DNA from: Aquatica leii
Taxonomy: Eukaryota > Arthropoda > Insecta > Coleoptera > Lampyridae
Direction: 5' to 3'
Length of the DNA stretch: 64,000 nucleotides
NCBI GenBank assembly: GCA_035610365.1
Contig: CM069432.1
Coordinates: forward strand, 164,050,035 to 164,114,034
The notes below the pieces were generated by a model. The model worked only from the letters and a program-made list of their open reading frames with translations, had not been told where the DNA came from and searched no databases. Position 1 is the first letter of the stretch. Every line of letters starts with the position of its first letter. A program made the position numbers and the translations under genes. This document shows, in pieces, positions 45,353 through 56,848 of the stretch.

Positions 45353-46840
45353 ATGGCGGATCTTAAAAAATTTGTTACTCAACGCGGTGTTCTCAAAGCA
45401 CAATTAACTCGATTTTGCACGTTCATGAACGATTATGATCATTCAAAATTAACCGAACTAAAAATGCGCGTACATAAATTCGAACAACTTCTTGACGAAT
45501 TTAATATAATACAAAATGAAATTGATTTGATTGTTACTGAATTAAACGACGCGGATAATGAATCATCACTCGAAATTTTAAAAAATTTAAAGGAAAGAGG
45601 AGCCTTTGAAAACAGTTTTTATAAATATCTTGCGTTGGCGAAAGAAAAATTAGAAGGGTTCTCTGCGGACGTAACTGCACCTGAAAGTTCAAATTTTCAA
45701 CAATACAACCATACATTCAAACTACCTGCTATAAGCTTACCATCCTTTAACGGCAATTACGACCAGTGGTTGTCTTTCTTTGAAACGTTCAAATCTTTAA
45801 TACACGACGTTAACACAATAACGAACATTCAAAAATTACATTATTTGAAATCCTGTTTGGTAGGTGACGCAGCTCAGGTAATTGAATCGCTAGCAACTAC
45901 AGAAACCAATTATTCAATAGCGTGGGACGTATTAGTTAAAAGGTATCATAATAAAAAATTAATAATTAAAACACACGTAAACGCATTATTCGATTTACCT
46001 ACAGCTAGTAAAGATAATGCAGCATCTCTACGTCAACTAATCGACAAAGTTATATTAAATTTAAAGGTATTAAAAAACTTAGGATTGCCGACTGATAATT
46101 GGGATGTATTGGTAATTCATATTATAGTAAAAAAACTCGATTATTTTACAGCTCGCGACTGGGAAAATTCGATAAAAACAGACATTCCCGTCTTAAACGA
46201 TTTAATTGAATTTTTAAAACAAAAATGCCAGTTATTGGAGACTTTAGAATTTGATAGAAATACAAAAAGCGGTACAATTTACAATTCGAAAATGAATTAT
46301 CAAAAATTTAATTCTCGATCGGTTAATACGGCTTATAATCAACCACCTATAAAATGCGCGTTTTGTAAGCAAGGTCACTTGATATATTTTTGCTCAAAAT
46401 TTAAAGAATTATCGCGCGAAGACGCTCTTCTACAGGCAAGAAACTTAAAATTATGTACTAATTGTCTTCGCGAAGGTCATTTTACAAGAGATTGTAAGTC
46501 ATCGGGTTGCAAAAAATGCAACAAACGTCACAACACGATGTTTCATATTAACGATAACGCTTTATTAGAAACCGAAAAATCGAAATCGAACTCGAATGAG
46601 GATGCACCTCAAGCATCAACGTCTTGCAATCATGTCAACGAAATTTCAGGCTCGTATACATTACTATCAACAGCAAGCATACACGTTTTAGATTCTAAAG
46701 GTGCTACACACGTCTGTCGTGCATTATTGGACTCGGGAAGTCAATCAAATTTTATTACAAATTCACTCGTTAAGATTTTAAATGCTACTAAACAACAAAT
46801 TAATTTACAAATTAACGGCATCAATCAGAGCGGTAGCTAG
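45353..46840 (+). CDS. gag: BEL/Pao gag and protease N-terminus
   Basis: It encodes 495 residues ending at TAG (46838-46840). An N-terminal coiled, charged region (1-110) precedes a DUF1759-type gag domain (about 125-290; LPSFNGNYDQWLSFFETF). Three zinc knuckles follow at about residues 335, 368 and 386 (CAFCKQGHLIYFC, CTNCLREGHFTRDC, CKKCNKRHNTMFH), which package RNA. The aspartic protease begins at the end, with the active-site Asp-Ser-Gly at residue 460 (46730-46738). The reading frame continues past the TAG, so the stop is a disabling or readthrough codon rather than the natural end. The start is the ATG at 45353 in ACATCTCAATATGGCG. Confidence 0.88.
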   Translation: MADLKKFVTQRGVLKAQLTRFCTFMNDYDHSKLTELKMRVHKFEQLLDEFNIIQNEIDLIVTELNDADNESSLEILKNLKERGAFENSFYKYLALAKEKLEGFSADVTAPESSNFQQYNHTFKLPAISLPSFNGNYDQWLSFFETFKSLIHDVNTITNIQKLHYLKSCLVGDAAQVIESLATTETNYSIAWDVLVKRYHNKKLIIKTHVNALFDLPTASKDNAASLRQLIDKVILNLKVLKNLGLPTDNWDVLVIHIIVKKLDYFTARDWENSIKTDIPVLNDLIEFLKQKCQLLETLEFDRNTKSGTIYNSKMNYQKFNSRSVNTAYNQPPIKCAFCKQGHLIYFCSKFKELSREDALLQARNLKLCTNCLREGHFTRDCKSSGCKKCNKRHNTMFHINDNALLETEKSKSNSNEDAPQASTSCNHVNEISGSYTLLSTASIHVLDSKGATHVCRALLDSGSQSNFITNSLVKILNATKQQINLQINGINQSGS

Positions 46841-48565
46841 GTGCGCGAGATGGCGAACGTTATAATTAAATCCAAATTTAACAGTTTCTCATGCAATATT
46901 GATTGTCTGGTTGTAACCAAAATTACGGATAATTTACCAGTAACCAACTTTGAAGCTAATCATTTGTTAGTACCGCCGGGTATAAAACTAGCAGATGAAC
47001 AATTCTATAAATCGTTACCAATCGATATGCTTTTAGGCGCAGACATTTTTTGGGATCTCATGTGCGTAGGTCAAATTAAAAATAAAAATCAACCCGTTTT
47101 TCAAAAAACTATTTTTGGTTGAATTGTTGGCGGCAACGTTGCAACACCTAAGTTAAATAACACTCGAATCACTCATAATTACTTAAGTTTAAACGCGATT
47201 AACAATAACTTAAAAGCCTTTTGGGAAATTGAAGAATTTGAACAAAATCGAAACGAATATACAAAAGATGAACGCGATTGTGAAAATCATTTTCTTAATA
47301 CATTTACACGAGCACCGAATGGAAGATTTATCGTTAAATTACCATTTAAAAACGATTTTTTTAAGTTAGGTTTATCTAAAGGTAACGCAGAATCTCGAAT
47401 GCATTATTTAGAGAAACGATTCGTAAAAAACCAAAATCTTAAAGAACGATACACCGATTTTTTAAACGAATATATGCAGTTAGGTCACATGAGCCTCGCG
47501 CCTAATGATAATAACACCGTTATTCACGTACACGATGAATATTTTTTACCACATCATGCCATTTTAAACAAAAACAGTTTAACCACTAAATTTCGTGTGG
47601 TTTTTGATGCAAGCGCAAAAACAAGCAATGGAGTTAGTTTAAATGACGTTTTACATGCGGGTCCATCGCTTCAGCAAGACTTATTTCTTATACTTATAAG
47701 ATTCCGCACATATAAATATATAATTTCAGCAGACGTGGAAAAAATGTTCCGCCAAATCTATATTCATCCCGATGATCGAAATTACCAGAAAATAATCTGG
47801 AGAGCTGATAATAATAATAGTGATTTAAAAACGTACACATTAAATACGGTAACCTATGGAACAGCTCCTGCTCCTTACTTGGCAATGCGATGCTTAAGGC
47901 AATTAGCTATAGAGGCTAAGGAATACCCAGTAGCTCAAAAAACAATCTTAGAAGACTTTTATGTTGATGATTTGTTGACTGGCGCAAACACGGTAAATGA
48001 TTGCTTAAAATTACGCGATGAAATTACAAACATATTAAGTTCGGGTGGGTTTTTCTTAGCTAAATGGGCATCAAATAACAATAACATAGTACCAAATCAT
48101 GTAAATAAAACTGTAGATCATATAAACCTCGACAAACAAGGCAACACTAAAACTTTAGGGTTACTTTGGAATTATAAAGGTGATTATTTAAAATATTCAA
48201 GTAATCTCGAAAGCACGGCAACTCAAACTGTAACAAAACGACATATTCTTTCAACGATAAGTAAAATATACGACCCATTAGGGTTAATCGGACCAATTGT
48301 AATCACGGTAAAAATTTTAATACAAAACCTGTGGTCGTTAAAAATCGGTTGGGATGAATCGGTACCAGTACATATTTTTACTGTTTGGAGACAATTTTGC
48401 GACCGCTTACCTTACATTTCAAAATATATGATACCAAGAAATGTAATTGAATTTGGAGTCGATGCAAGCTATGAATTGCACGGCTTTAGCGACGCATCTG
48501 AAAAGGCGTACGGTGCATGTATCTATTTAAAAACAATCAAAAACAGGTATATAAAAAGTGGCACC
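46841..48565 (+). pseudogene. pol: BEL/Pao pol: protease C-terminus and reverse transcriptase
   Basis: In frame with gag. The rest of the protease (46841-47119, ending with the conserved LLGADIFW block) is followed by TGA at 47120-47122, replacing what is normally Trp in this family. The reverse transcriptase follows: KFRVVFDASAKT (about 47589), the first catalytic Asp in ISADVEKMFRQI (47732-47734), and Tyr-Val-Asp-Asp at 47960-47971. The connection to RNase H (HGFSDASEKAYGACIYL, about 48479-48529) is intact. A frameshift near 48555 moves the rest to another frame. The palm residues are all present. Confidence 0.85.
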
Positions 48566-49430
48566 CGTAAAAGCTACTACATTACTTTGGCTAGAACTGT
48601 GTGCAGCCTTGCTTTTAGCTAGTCTAGTAAATAAGGTCATTAACAATATTAAATTAACTTGCAACAAAATCAGATTATACACGGACTCCACGATAGTGTT
48701 AGCGTGGTTAAAAATAGATCATTGTAAACTAAAAACATTTGTAGCCAACCGCGTGTCCAAAATTCAAAGTTACAGCACAGTGAAAACATGGGATCACGTT
48801 CCGTCTAAACAAAATCCCGCCGATATTATAACTCGCGGCATATTACCGGACCAATTAGCTAATCTCGATTTATGGTGGCAGGGGCCGCAATTTTTAGTAA
48901 ACAACGAAATTTATACAGTAGAACCTCACACAGATATATCAATAAATTTACCCGACATAAAACTTAGTTCTGTATCGATGATAATTTCTAACACAACACC
49001 AATACTAGATTACTTAAAAAATTTCTCGTCTTTTAAAAAAATGTGCCGAATAGTAGCGTATTGTTCACGATTCATTAATAACATTAGGCTTAAAGCAGCC
49101 AAACAGTACGGAGCATTAACTCGGACAGAAACTGAACAAGCCGAAAAGGTCATAATTAAAATTGTACAAAATTATGCATTTCATAATGAAATAAAGCAAT
49201 TAAAACAATTAAAACCCATAACAAAAAGTAGTTCAATTATAACTTTAAATCCCTTTTTGGATAATGATGATTTGCTACGCGTGGGGGGGAGGATTTATAA
49301 TTCTGATTTGTCTTATGATAAAAAACATCAAATCATTTTACCGAAACACGATATTACAAATTTAATAATTTCTGAAGAACATATTAGATTACTTCATGCA
49401 GGTCAGTTAACTGTATTGAATTCTTTATGA
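48558..49430 (+). pseudogene. pol: BEL/Pao pol: RNase H end and integrase zinc domain
   Basis: It resumes the polyprotein in a new frame with LELCAALLLASLV, the RNase H catalytic Glu block, then IRLYTDSTIVLAWL (TDS motif) and the DUF1758/Pao-type connector. Near the end, HIRLLHAGQ marks the start of the integrase His-His-Cys-Cys zinc-binding domain. TGA at 49428-49430 (a single-base change of an expected Arg codon) stops the frame. The same frame continues to a TAA at 49524-49526. Confidence 0.82.
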
Positions 49431-49535
49431 CAAAAATATTGGCCTATTTCGGGGAGAAGTCAAGTCATAATTTATTTTGAGAAAATGTGTAAACTGTTCT
49501 TAAATAAACCAAATACATCAGAGTAAATAATGGGT

Positions 49536-50197
49536 AATTACCGAAAGACCGCGTCACCCCAGCAAGGCCATTTACTAATTGTGGCGTCGATTACGCTGGT
49601 CCGTTACTGTTAAAGGAAGACAAAAGACGCAATCAAAGTTTGATTAAAGCGTACGCAGCGTTGTTTGTATGTTTAGCTACAAAAGCTGTTCATATCGAAC
49701 TAGTAAAAGATCTCAGTACTACATCATTTTTAAACGCGCTGAAAAGATTTATTTCACGTAGAGGACACGTTTCGGATTTTTACTCGGACAACGGAACAAA
49801 TTTTATCGGAGCTCAACGAGAGCTTAAATCTTTCTTAAAAAATAGCTTATTTAAAGAAAAAATTGTTTCTACTTTAAGAAACGATAAAATCAATTGGCAT
49901 TTTATACCGCCAAAGGCTCCTCATCAAGGCGGTCTTTGGGAAGCTAGCATAAAAAGGATGAAATACCATCTAAAACGAATAGTTGGTAACTCGCATTTGA
50001 ACTTTGAGGAAATGTATACGGTTTTAACTAGAATCGAGGCGTGTATCAATTCTCGTCCGATATCCCCTCTCAGCAATGATTCCCGTGACCTTAATGCCCT
50101 TTGTCCGAGTCATTTCCTCATTGGAGACGTCATTACTGCGCCCGTAGAAGCGGAGGTGACACAATTAAAAATAAATGGTGGTCATAAAAGAAGATAA
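49536..50197 (+). pseudogene. pol: BEL/Pao pol: integrase catalytic core
   Basis: After a shift near 49535, the core is open: the first Asp in NCGVDYAGP (codon 49589-49591), the second in YSDNGTNFIGAQRE (about 49785), and the Glu in GGLWEASIKRMK (about 49941). All three metal ligands of the D,D-35-E enzyme are present. A further shift near 50170 ends the frame early; the last 47 or so codons (LPPLQWLHGRVVERH to the TAA at 50342-50344) continue in a different frame. Confidence 0.85.
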
Positions 50198-50577
50198 TTT
50201 GCCCCCGTTACAGTGGTTACATGGAAGAGTGGTCGAACGTCATTGTGGTAGTGATAATTTGGTGAGAGTAGTCACTATTAAAACAAAAGGTGGACTTTTA
50301 AAGCGTCCGATAAACAAAGTTTGTGTATTACCGATAAACAATTAACAAACTTAAAATAGTAGTAGATAATCTCGTTATGTAAAAGCAAGAACATGCATTT
50401 TTTGTTTGTGTAAGTTGGTATACATATACTATGCAGTTATATTTTAGTTTATTTCATGTTTCTCTTGTAGTCTTAATTGTTATTGTTAGCATATAAGTTA
50501 TGACTTTACGTATTTTTGTTATGCGTTTATGTATAAATTTTTTAAATCTATTGAATTAGTTTGAAAGCTTACATCTT

Positions 50578-50592
50578 TCAAGGAGACCGGCA
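50578..50592 (+). promoter_or_regulatory. Putative polypurine tract
   Basis: TCAAGGAGACCGGCA lies directly before the right LTR; the AAGGAGA run is a short purine tract where plus-strand priming is expected. Confidence 0.5.
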
Positions 50593-50770
50593 TGATGACG
50601 CATGTCATGCGCAAGCGACTTACCCTCTCTTAAGGGTGCGTTCGGTAGAGCGCGGACTAGTAGTATGAATGTAGATATGACACGAGATACTCATAATAAT
50701 ACACTCGTAAATTAAACTCCAATAAATATCGTTAAGAGAAAATACAAGGGTTTTATTCAAACCTCAAACA
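50593..50770 (+). repeat. BEL/Pao right LTR
   Basis: Identical to the left LTR except for one base, and followed directly by the GTATT target duplication. Confidence 0.93.
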
Positions 50771-50775
50771 GTATT

Positions 50776-51280
50776 TGTTAGACAATTTTGTTTTATATGA
50801 GAAAGAAAACAAAAATATCTGTGCAAGACAATAGAAATAAACGCTAAAATTGTAATTGTAAGTTTCAAAACTGTTGTCATAAAAAAGAGTGACGTAATTC
50901 AGATTCTAAAAAAAATTCTACTACTTGAAAACTAAACTTTTTTACGATTAATTAGTTGAAAAATTAAACTTTTAATTTTATTTCTAGTTTTATGTTTATG
51001 TGTGGGGTAAATGCGTTTATATTACAGTAAAATTACAAAAACTTAAACACGTAAGTTTTTTTAAAATAACTAAACTAAAAAAACGTGCTACTGATTCGAA
51101 CCTAAATTATATAATGAAATTCACTTTAAATTGTAAATTAAATATCTAATAAACTGTTAATGATAGAAAAAATTTTTATTTGAATAAATTGTTAGGAAGT
51201 ATTCTTTCGATAAAAAACTATAAAAATAATTCGAATAATTTACATTCGTACAAAATTATATAAGAAAAACTGTTAAAATG
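50776..51280. other. AT-rich spacer
   Basis: Nothing recognised. Confidence 0.5.
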
Positions 51281-51460
51281 GCGGATACACCCACGTCCGG
51301 TTTCTTTATGAGACCCATATTTTGATAGAACCGAGAGAATATGAAAAACCAGCTCCGTACTAAATTTCAAGTTACTAGGACTTTTAGTTCGAGAGTTATC
51401 GTAGGTACAACGTTACACACAGACACACACACACACACACAGACACCCAAAATGTTTTTG
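51281..51460 (+). repeat. Retroelement-like 3' tail with CA microsatellite
   Basis: TTTCAAGTTACTAGGACTTT, AGTTATCGTAGGTACAACG and then ACACAGACACACACACACAC (51417-51446) form a tail type often seen at the 3' ends of insect non-LTR elements. The family is not identified. Confidence 0.4.
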
Positions 51461-51679
51461 TCAAAAATATGTTTTTCTGATTCAGAAGACCTTATTTTTT
51501 TATATTTTGTGTTCACAGAAACAAATTTATCATTGTTTGTAACAATAATTTAACGTGTACTTGGCGAGACATTATACAGTGAAACTGTTATTTGTAGGAT
51601 TTTTCTATATTTTCATAACTCTCCCCTTATTGATAGCTGCCTTTAGAATAATTGTAACAATGATTATAGATGCACCCCA

Positions 51680-51910
51680 CGCTTTTAACTCTGAATTTAG
51701 TGATTTTGTTTATAATTCATATTATTGCTCTGAATTTAATAATTTTGTTTGTAATTATAAATTATTTTCTTCTTTTTAGTTCGGTTATTTATAAAAGCGT
51801 GTTTTTTTAGTTTTTTTTAAACTATTATTTATTTTCTATTTTTTAGTTCGGGTACCTATAAAAGCGTGTTTTTTCAATTTTCTAAGCTATCAGTTATTTT
51901 CCGTATTTTA
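51680..51910. repeat. Short tandem duplications
   Basis: CTGAATTTA-TGATTTTGTTT is repeated about 40 bases apart (51690 and 51730). TTTTAGTTCGG with ATAAAAGCGTGTTTTTT is repeated 66 bases apart (51775 and 51841). The motif ATAAAAGCGTGTT occurs a third time at about 52387, after the 18S-containing unit. Confidence 0.65.
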
Positions 51911-52020
51911 ATTCGATTTATCAATAATCAATTTTTGCGGACATGTGATTATGAAATATCTTACGAACTAAAAAAAAAACGTATTGGAAACAGTAGTTAT
52001 CGACAGTAAGACCTTATTTC

Positions 52021-52327
52021 TCGGGGAGGGAACCTGAGAAACAGCTATCACATCCAAGGCAGGCAGCGGGCGCCCAAATTACCTGCTCCGACACGAAGAA
52101 TGAAATAGTCTTAGGCTTTGTCGAGATGCACGCCTGCGCAGTTCACGCGCTCTGTCTTTGTCACTCTCATGCAGAGGATCCCTAAAGAAATCAATTAATC
52201 CTGACGATCCTAATTAGGATAATAAAAATAATGAATTATTGCATTGTCATCGGTCCGTGAAACGCATGCAAAGTTTCAAGTTAATCAAACACCTGGAAAC
52301 CGCTGAAAATTAAGCTCAAAGATTCCG

Positions 52328-52358
<31 letters not shown>

Positions 52359-52378
52359 CATACATACATACATACATC
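52021..52378 (+). repeat. Chimeric unit: 18S rRNA-derived fragment joined to a retroelement-like tail
   Basis: At 52021-52098 the sequence follows the conserved 18S rRNA stretch containing GAGCCTGAGAAACGGCTACC and GGCAGCAGGCGCGCAAATTA, with mostly transition-type changes (here AACCTGAGAAACAGCTATCA, GGCAGCGGGCGCCCAAATTA). After about 150 unassigned bases come GCAAAGTTTCAAGTTAATCA and then a CATA microsatellite (52331-52376). It may be an 18S-derived SINE or a template-switch retrocopy. The rRNA part was recognised from knowledge of the 18S sequence and not by alignment. Confidence 0.65.
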
Positions 52379-53029
52379 CCGAACGAATAAAAGCGTGTTA
52401 AAAAGAAAACTTGATAATTGGTGCAAACTCTAGACGTAGTTTAAGTGTTTGGTAAAAGAAACTAAAACTAGGAAATAACAACTAACTAGGTGTTAGATAT
52501 TGCACAACCATTGCTTTTGTTAAAGTTGTTAGAAAATTCAATAATTTCATTCATTTCATTGATTTTTTATAAATTCCAGATTTTTCTTTTAGCACACGTT
52601 TTAGTTTTTTTAAAGTTTATGTTATGGACAGTGTACAGTGAAATCGCCAATTTAGCAAGTTGGAATAAACAAAGATGTCTAATGTGTTCTTTCAGTCTAG
52701 TAACAGTAGTTCTATTAGTTTTACCAATGTATATTTTACCACAGGTGCAAGCGATTCAACAAATTTTTAATTTTGTGGTAGTATTTAAGAAACTTAAGTG
52801 TTATTTTTTTTAGTATTTTTTCATTTTTGTATGTAAAAACAGAATACAAAATAGCAACGTTTTTGTTTATAGTTAAATCATCGATTAAAGTAGGTCTTGT
52901 TAAAGATTCTTTTTAATTTGCTTTTTATTAAAATCGTTTTTTATAAAACTATTTTAAAGTAATTTAATTCTTCTTGTAATGTATCTGACTAATTATTACA
53001 GCACGGTTAAGTAATGTGCAAATCTTTCC
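52379..53029. other. AT-rich stretch with an unassigned hydrophobic frame
   Basis: A plus-strand frame 52490-52813 (107 codons, non-ATG start) is strongly hydrophobic and includes IANLASWNKQRCLMCSFSLV. No family is recognised and it could be chance in T-rich DNA. Confidence 0.3.
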
Positions 53030-53350
53030 ACGTTTCTCAGCTATATGATGCACTTGTGGTAAGGTATACATCAGTAAAACTGGTAGACCTATTAATATTA
53101 AGCTAAAAAATTACAAAAGATATTTTTGTTTACTCTAGCCTACTAAGCTTGCTATTGCCGAACATGCACTAGATACTCCACATAACATAAACTTTGAGAA
53201 AACTAACAAAATAGCAAAAACAAGGAACCACAAATCAAGAAAGATCAAAGAAGCAATAGAAAATACTAATATTTAAATAACAGTAACAAAGACAGTAGTT
53301 ACAAACCATCGTATACCTGGTTGTTTTCGAATCTTAATTTTTTCCAACAA
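53030..53350 (+). pseudogene. Penelope-like GIY-YIG fragment, sister of the 32-kb copy
   Basis: Plus-strand reading gives CTCGKVYISKTGRPINIKLK (with the Gly of YIG changed to Ser), a stop, then PTKLAIAEHALDTPHN and KTRNHKSRKIKEAIE. The order and wording match the fragment at 32090-32600, including the identical CTACTAAGC context. Stops and shifts rule out function. Confidence 0.65.
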
Positions 53351-55213
53351 ACACACTTAAACTAATTTTAGAGCTTTTATAATGGTTTTTCTATAAACTT
53401 TTAAACAAATGATGTAGCTAAATAAACTTGCGCCTTATAAAATCATAATGATTTTTTTTAATCGATAGTATACTTCTTAATTGTTATACTCAATCAGTAT
53501 TTAGCAAGTTTAAACATTATAACGTTCAATAATTCATTCTAGACATGGTGTTTTGATATATTCCAATATCTTATTTATCTTTTAAAAATTGTAGCAATAA
53601 ACAAAATTGTGTTTTGTATAATACAATAAGTAAAATTTTAAAAAACATAAACATAAAAACGTAAAGTTAAGATGTGAAAAAAGTTTATGTGCTTTAATTT
53701 ATTTGACATCTCGTTCTTAGTTATTTCGTACGTATTTAGTTGAGATTGTTATAAATAACTATAGCTAGTGCTTAAATTTGTGTGTCAATAAATAATAGAA
53801 TTTCAGTCTATCAAACTCTCACTGCTTGTAAAGCAACCTCAATAATATAATTGGTTTTTTTAAATTAACAGCTATATTCGTTGTGTGTTGTTTATAATTG
53901 AATTAATTCGTTGTCATTAGCTGATAGTTCAATAAAGCGTTCTACAAATAGGACCCCAAGCATTGTCTGATAATTAAAGTTTTATTTTAAACATTTCCTT
54001 GATGCGGGTGATAACATTATTGAAAATAACTACGATTGGTTTTGGTTATTAAAAAAGCAGATATTAGTTTATTTTAAAATTGCTCATGACTATAAGCCCA
54101 AAGAAAAAATGAACACATTATTTAAACTTGCCTAATCTGTTTAGAAACTACTACCTTTTGTCAACTGATGTAGTAGTGATATATGTACGTAAAAGCATTA
54201 GCAATACATCAAAGAACTAGATTCCTCTAATTTAACTGTAATTTAATACTACGCAATATTTTAATACACAACTGTAATAACAACAATTAATTAGAAGCTA
54301 ACGTATCTGCGTTTTTTCTTCTTAAATTACTAAACATAAAAGTTCTTTGATTCTTGCCTAATCTGCTGTACTTCAATTTCACTACGTAATTAACTTTATT
54401 AAACGGTATTTGCTATGGTTTTAAAAGTTTATAGTTAGACATTTATTTAGTTTGTTTAGTTTAGTTTGTTAATCATGCAGTTCGATTAATTAACACGTTT
54501 AAAAGTATAATAAAGTATAATTCAATTTTAGATAAAATTGTCAATATTAAAATTAAAACTGTATTACATTGAACTTTTTATAATATGTACAAATAAAAAA
54601 ATATTATATTAAAAATGTTTAAAATTTTGTTTTTTATAAAGTATTTAACATCGACTTGGTTGTCAAATTTTTTCATAAAAAGATTTGGGAAAGTGATAAT
54701 GTGTAAAAAAAAGTATGAACTCCAATTTATTAAATTTCTATAACGTCACTTGCAAAGACGATTTAAATTAGTCTAGACAAGTTTTAGCGGTTTCTGTGAA
54801 ATTTGTTGATTTATAAAAAATAATTGTAATGCTTTTGTATAGTTTAAAATACTAATTTTGAACTATCAAAATGTATAAACAAAAATGAATTAATTATATG
54901 TGAAACAAAACAAAAAAATTCTATAAAATGATAAAACAAACTAGAAAAACAGAAAATTTATATTACACAAATGTATTTCTATAAACCAATTGAACTCTAA
55001 TAACTATAATAAGATTTTAATTTTATATAATCTGATGATTTTAAGCCATTATGAAATAATAATATAATAGTTTCATAAGCTAGGTTTTAATTAAAAACTA
55101 GTGCTGCATTTGATCGCATAAATGCACAAGTACGTCTAGAAGTAGATGACGTTGTTTAAGTTTAATCCAAATTATTTATTGCGTAAAAAAATAAAATTAA
55201 GTAATTATTAGGT
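53351..55213. other. AT-rich non-coding stretch
   Basis: No gene or repeat recognised. Confidence 0.5.
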
Positions 55214-55370
55214 ATTAAAATATTTTTAGGGTAAATGGTGTATTATTTATTTAGAATAATATAATGCGAGTTTTCGAACTTATATTATTCTAAATAAATA
55301 ATACACCATTTACCCTACAAATATTTTAATATGTTTTAGGGTGAAAGTTTTATGTCTAAAATTATTAGGT
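55214..55370. mobile_element. MITE family GGGTAAATGGTG, copy 2 (inverted)
   Basis: The palindrome 55214-55330 has arms ATTAAAATATTTTTAGGGTA and a short loop near 55263-55280. It shares arm starts and outside flank with the copy at 8330-8480, in opposite orientation. The inner arm sequence differs between copies. Confidence 0.75.
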
Positions 55371-56848
55371 AGTTCAAATACACACTACCAAAAATTTATC
55401 GCGTTTTTGCAAATATAGTAAAAGTAATGATGGCTGAGGTGTAAGAGTACACGTTCTTTCTGTACAATTAATTGTTAGAATTGTTTTAAGCTTGACACAA
55501 AAAACACCATATTTGTAACATAATTACATCGTTATATAATTTTGTAGTAACAACCACAACATGTGAAAAGTTTTCTTTTTTGGCCAGATGTAGACGTTAA
55601 CCTAAATAGCATTCTTCAATTAATCTGGTAGTTACAAAGTACAGTACTCGCCAGTAGTAATCTAAACTTTTTTAAGTAATTTATAAGCACAGGAAATTGT
55701 TTGTAGTCATTACTAAATAAGATCCTAACTAGTTGTAGTAGATGCAATCTAAAAATATGTTGACAGTGTCAACAAACTTGGATATTTTGAATATGGCGTT
55801 ATGTTTTGTAACAACTTTGTTAAGCGTAGCAGTTTTAGACGTTCAAAACACTTATAATATTGAATCGTTGTACGGTTACGTTAAGTCTTATAGTAGAAGA
55901 TACGTATATAATTTATGAAAAGAACATTGTAATATGTAGCTAACTTGATAGTAAAAAAATACAATTTTTTAAAATTTGATTTTATTAAATACAGAAAAAT
56001 ACTTGCAAAAACTTTTGTTAATATAAATAATTGTTGCATTGCGTAGTAAGCAAGATTCACAAACAATAGAAATTATAAAAAAAAAACAATATAAATAAAT
56101 AAAAAAACTAAGTGCCGTTATTATTTGGTAGGTGGCGTTAGAAATTGACACTTATTGAGTTTTTATTTTAAATTACTTCCAAATTGCAAAGTTAAAAAAA
56201 TAGTTCGGCACAATAAAATAAATACGAATAGTAATAATGTGAATATTGTTAAGATTTCTGCTAATTAATAAACTAAATTTAAGGTTTGCCAAAATCATAT
56301 GTACTACCTACATTATAAACGTAAGCTTAAACAGATCTTGTTTCAATTACATAAATTACCAAATCAATTTTAATTCTAGTCTTAAGAAGTTATAATTATA
56401 TTGTTAAAAGCACAAAAAGAAATTACATCCTAAAAATATTGTAATTTAAATGGGTCATACAAAATATGATGCAAAGCAGCAAGTATTTCCTATAATACAG
56501 ATAAAGATTTTTTAAGCATTAAGTATGCATTTGTATTGTTAAAGTTTTACCTTCAAATGTTTACATATACTAAAAAAAAGACAAATGTTTTTAAATTACG
56601 TAAAATTGTTATTGTTTTTATAATATTAACTATTAATAACATACGAAAACAAATAAAACGATTTGCTACAACAGATACCCATTACGGTCCAGAAGCATTA
56701 ACTCTTATGGATATGACAGTTGAAGAGTATATGATGAAAAAGCTACTCTTATTTTACATGCCGTAATAAATGTCAATAAAACACAAATTTTTGAAAATAC
56801 GCTAGACCAATCTACAAGTGAAGTGTGGAAATAAGAACGAAAAAAAAG
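55371..56848. other. AT-rich stretch with weak coding-like scrap
   Basis: The end of the frame 56536-56766 reads TDTHYGPEALTLMDMTVEEY, which looks protein-like but is unidentified. The rest is AT-rich and empty. Confidence 0.35.

Larger units (their letters stand above)
44955..50775 (+). mobile_element. BEL/Pao LTR retrotransposon, nearly complete but defective
   Basis: Five-base target duplications GTATT lie at 44955-44959 and 50771-50775. LTRs are 44960-45137 and 50593-50770 (178 bases each, TG...CA, one difference). Domain order is gag, protease, reverse transcriptase, RNase H, integrase, with no envelope gene. One reading frame runs from 45353 but is cut by TAG at 46838, TGA at 47120, a shift near 48555, TGA at 49428, TAA at 49524 and shifts near 49535 and 50170. 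Protein motifs, domain order and the 5-base duplication all fit BEL/Pao. Confidence 0.93.

Noticed and set aside
47694..47885. Minus-strand frame inside the LTR element
   Set aside because: Antisense of the reverse-transcriptase domain.
44955..50775. Possible envelope gene making the element an errantivirus-like provirus
   Set aside because: Integrase is followed within about 250 bases by the right LTR; there is no room for an envelope ORF.
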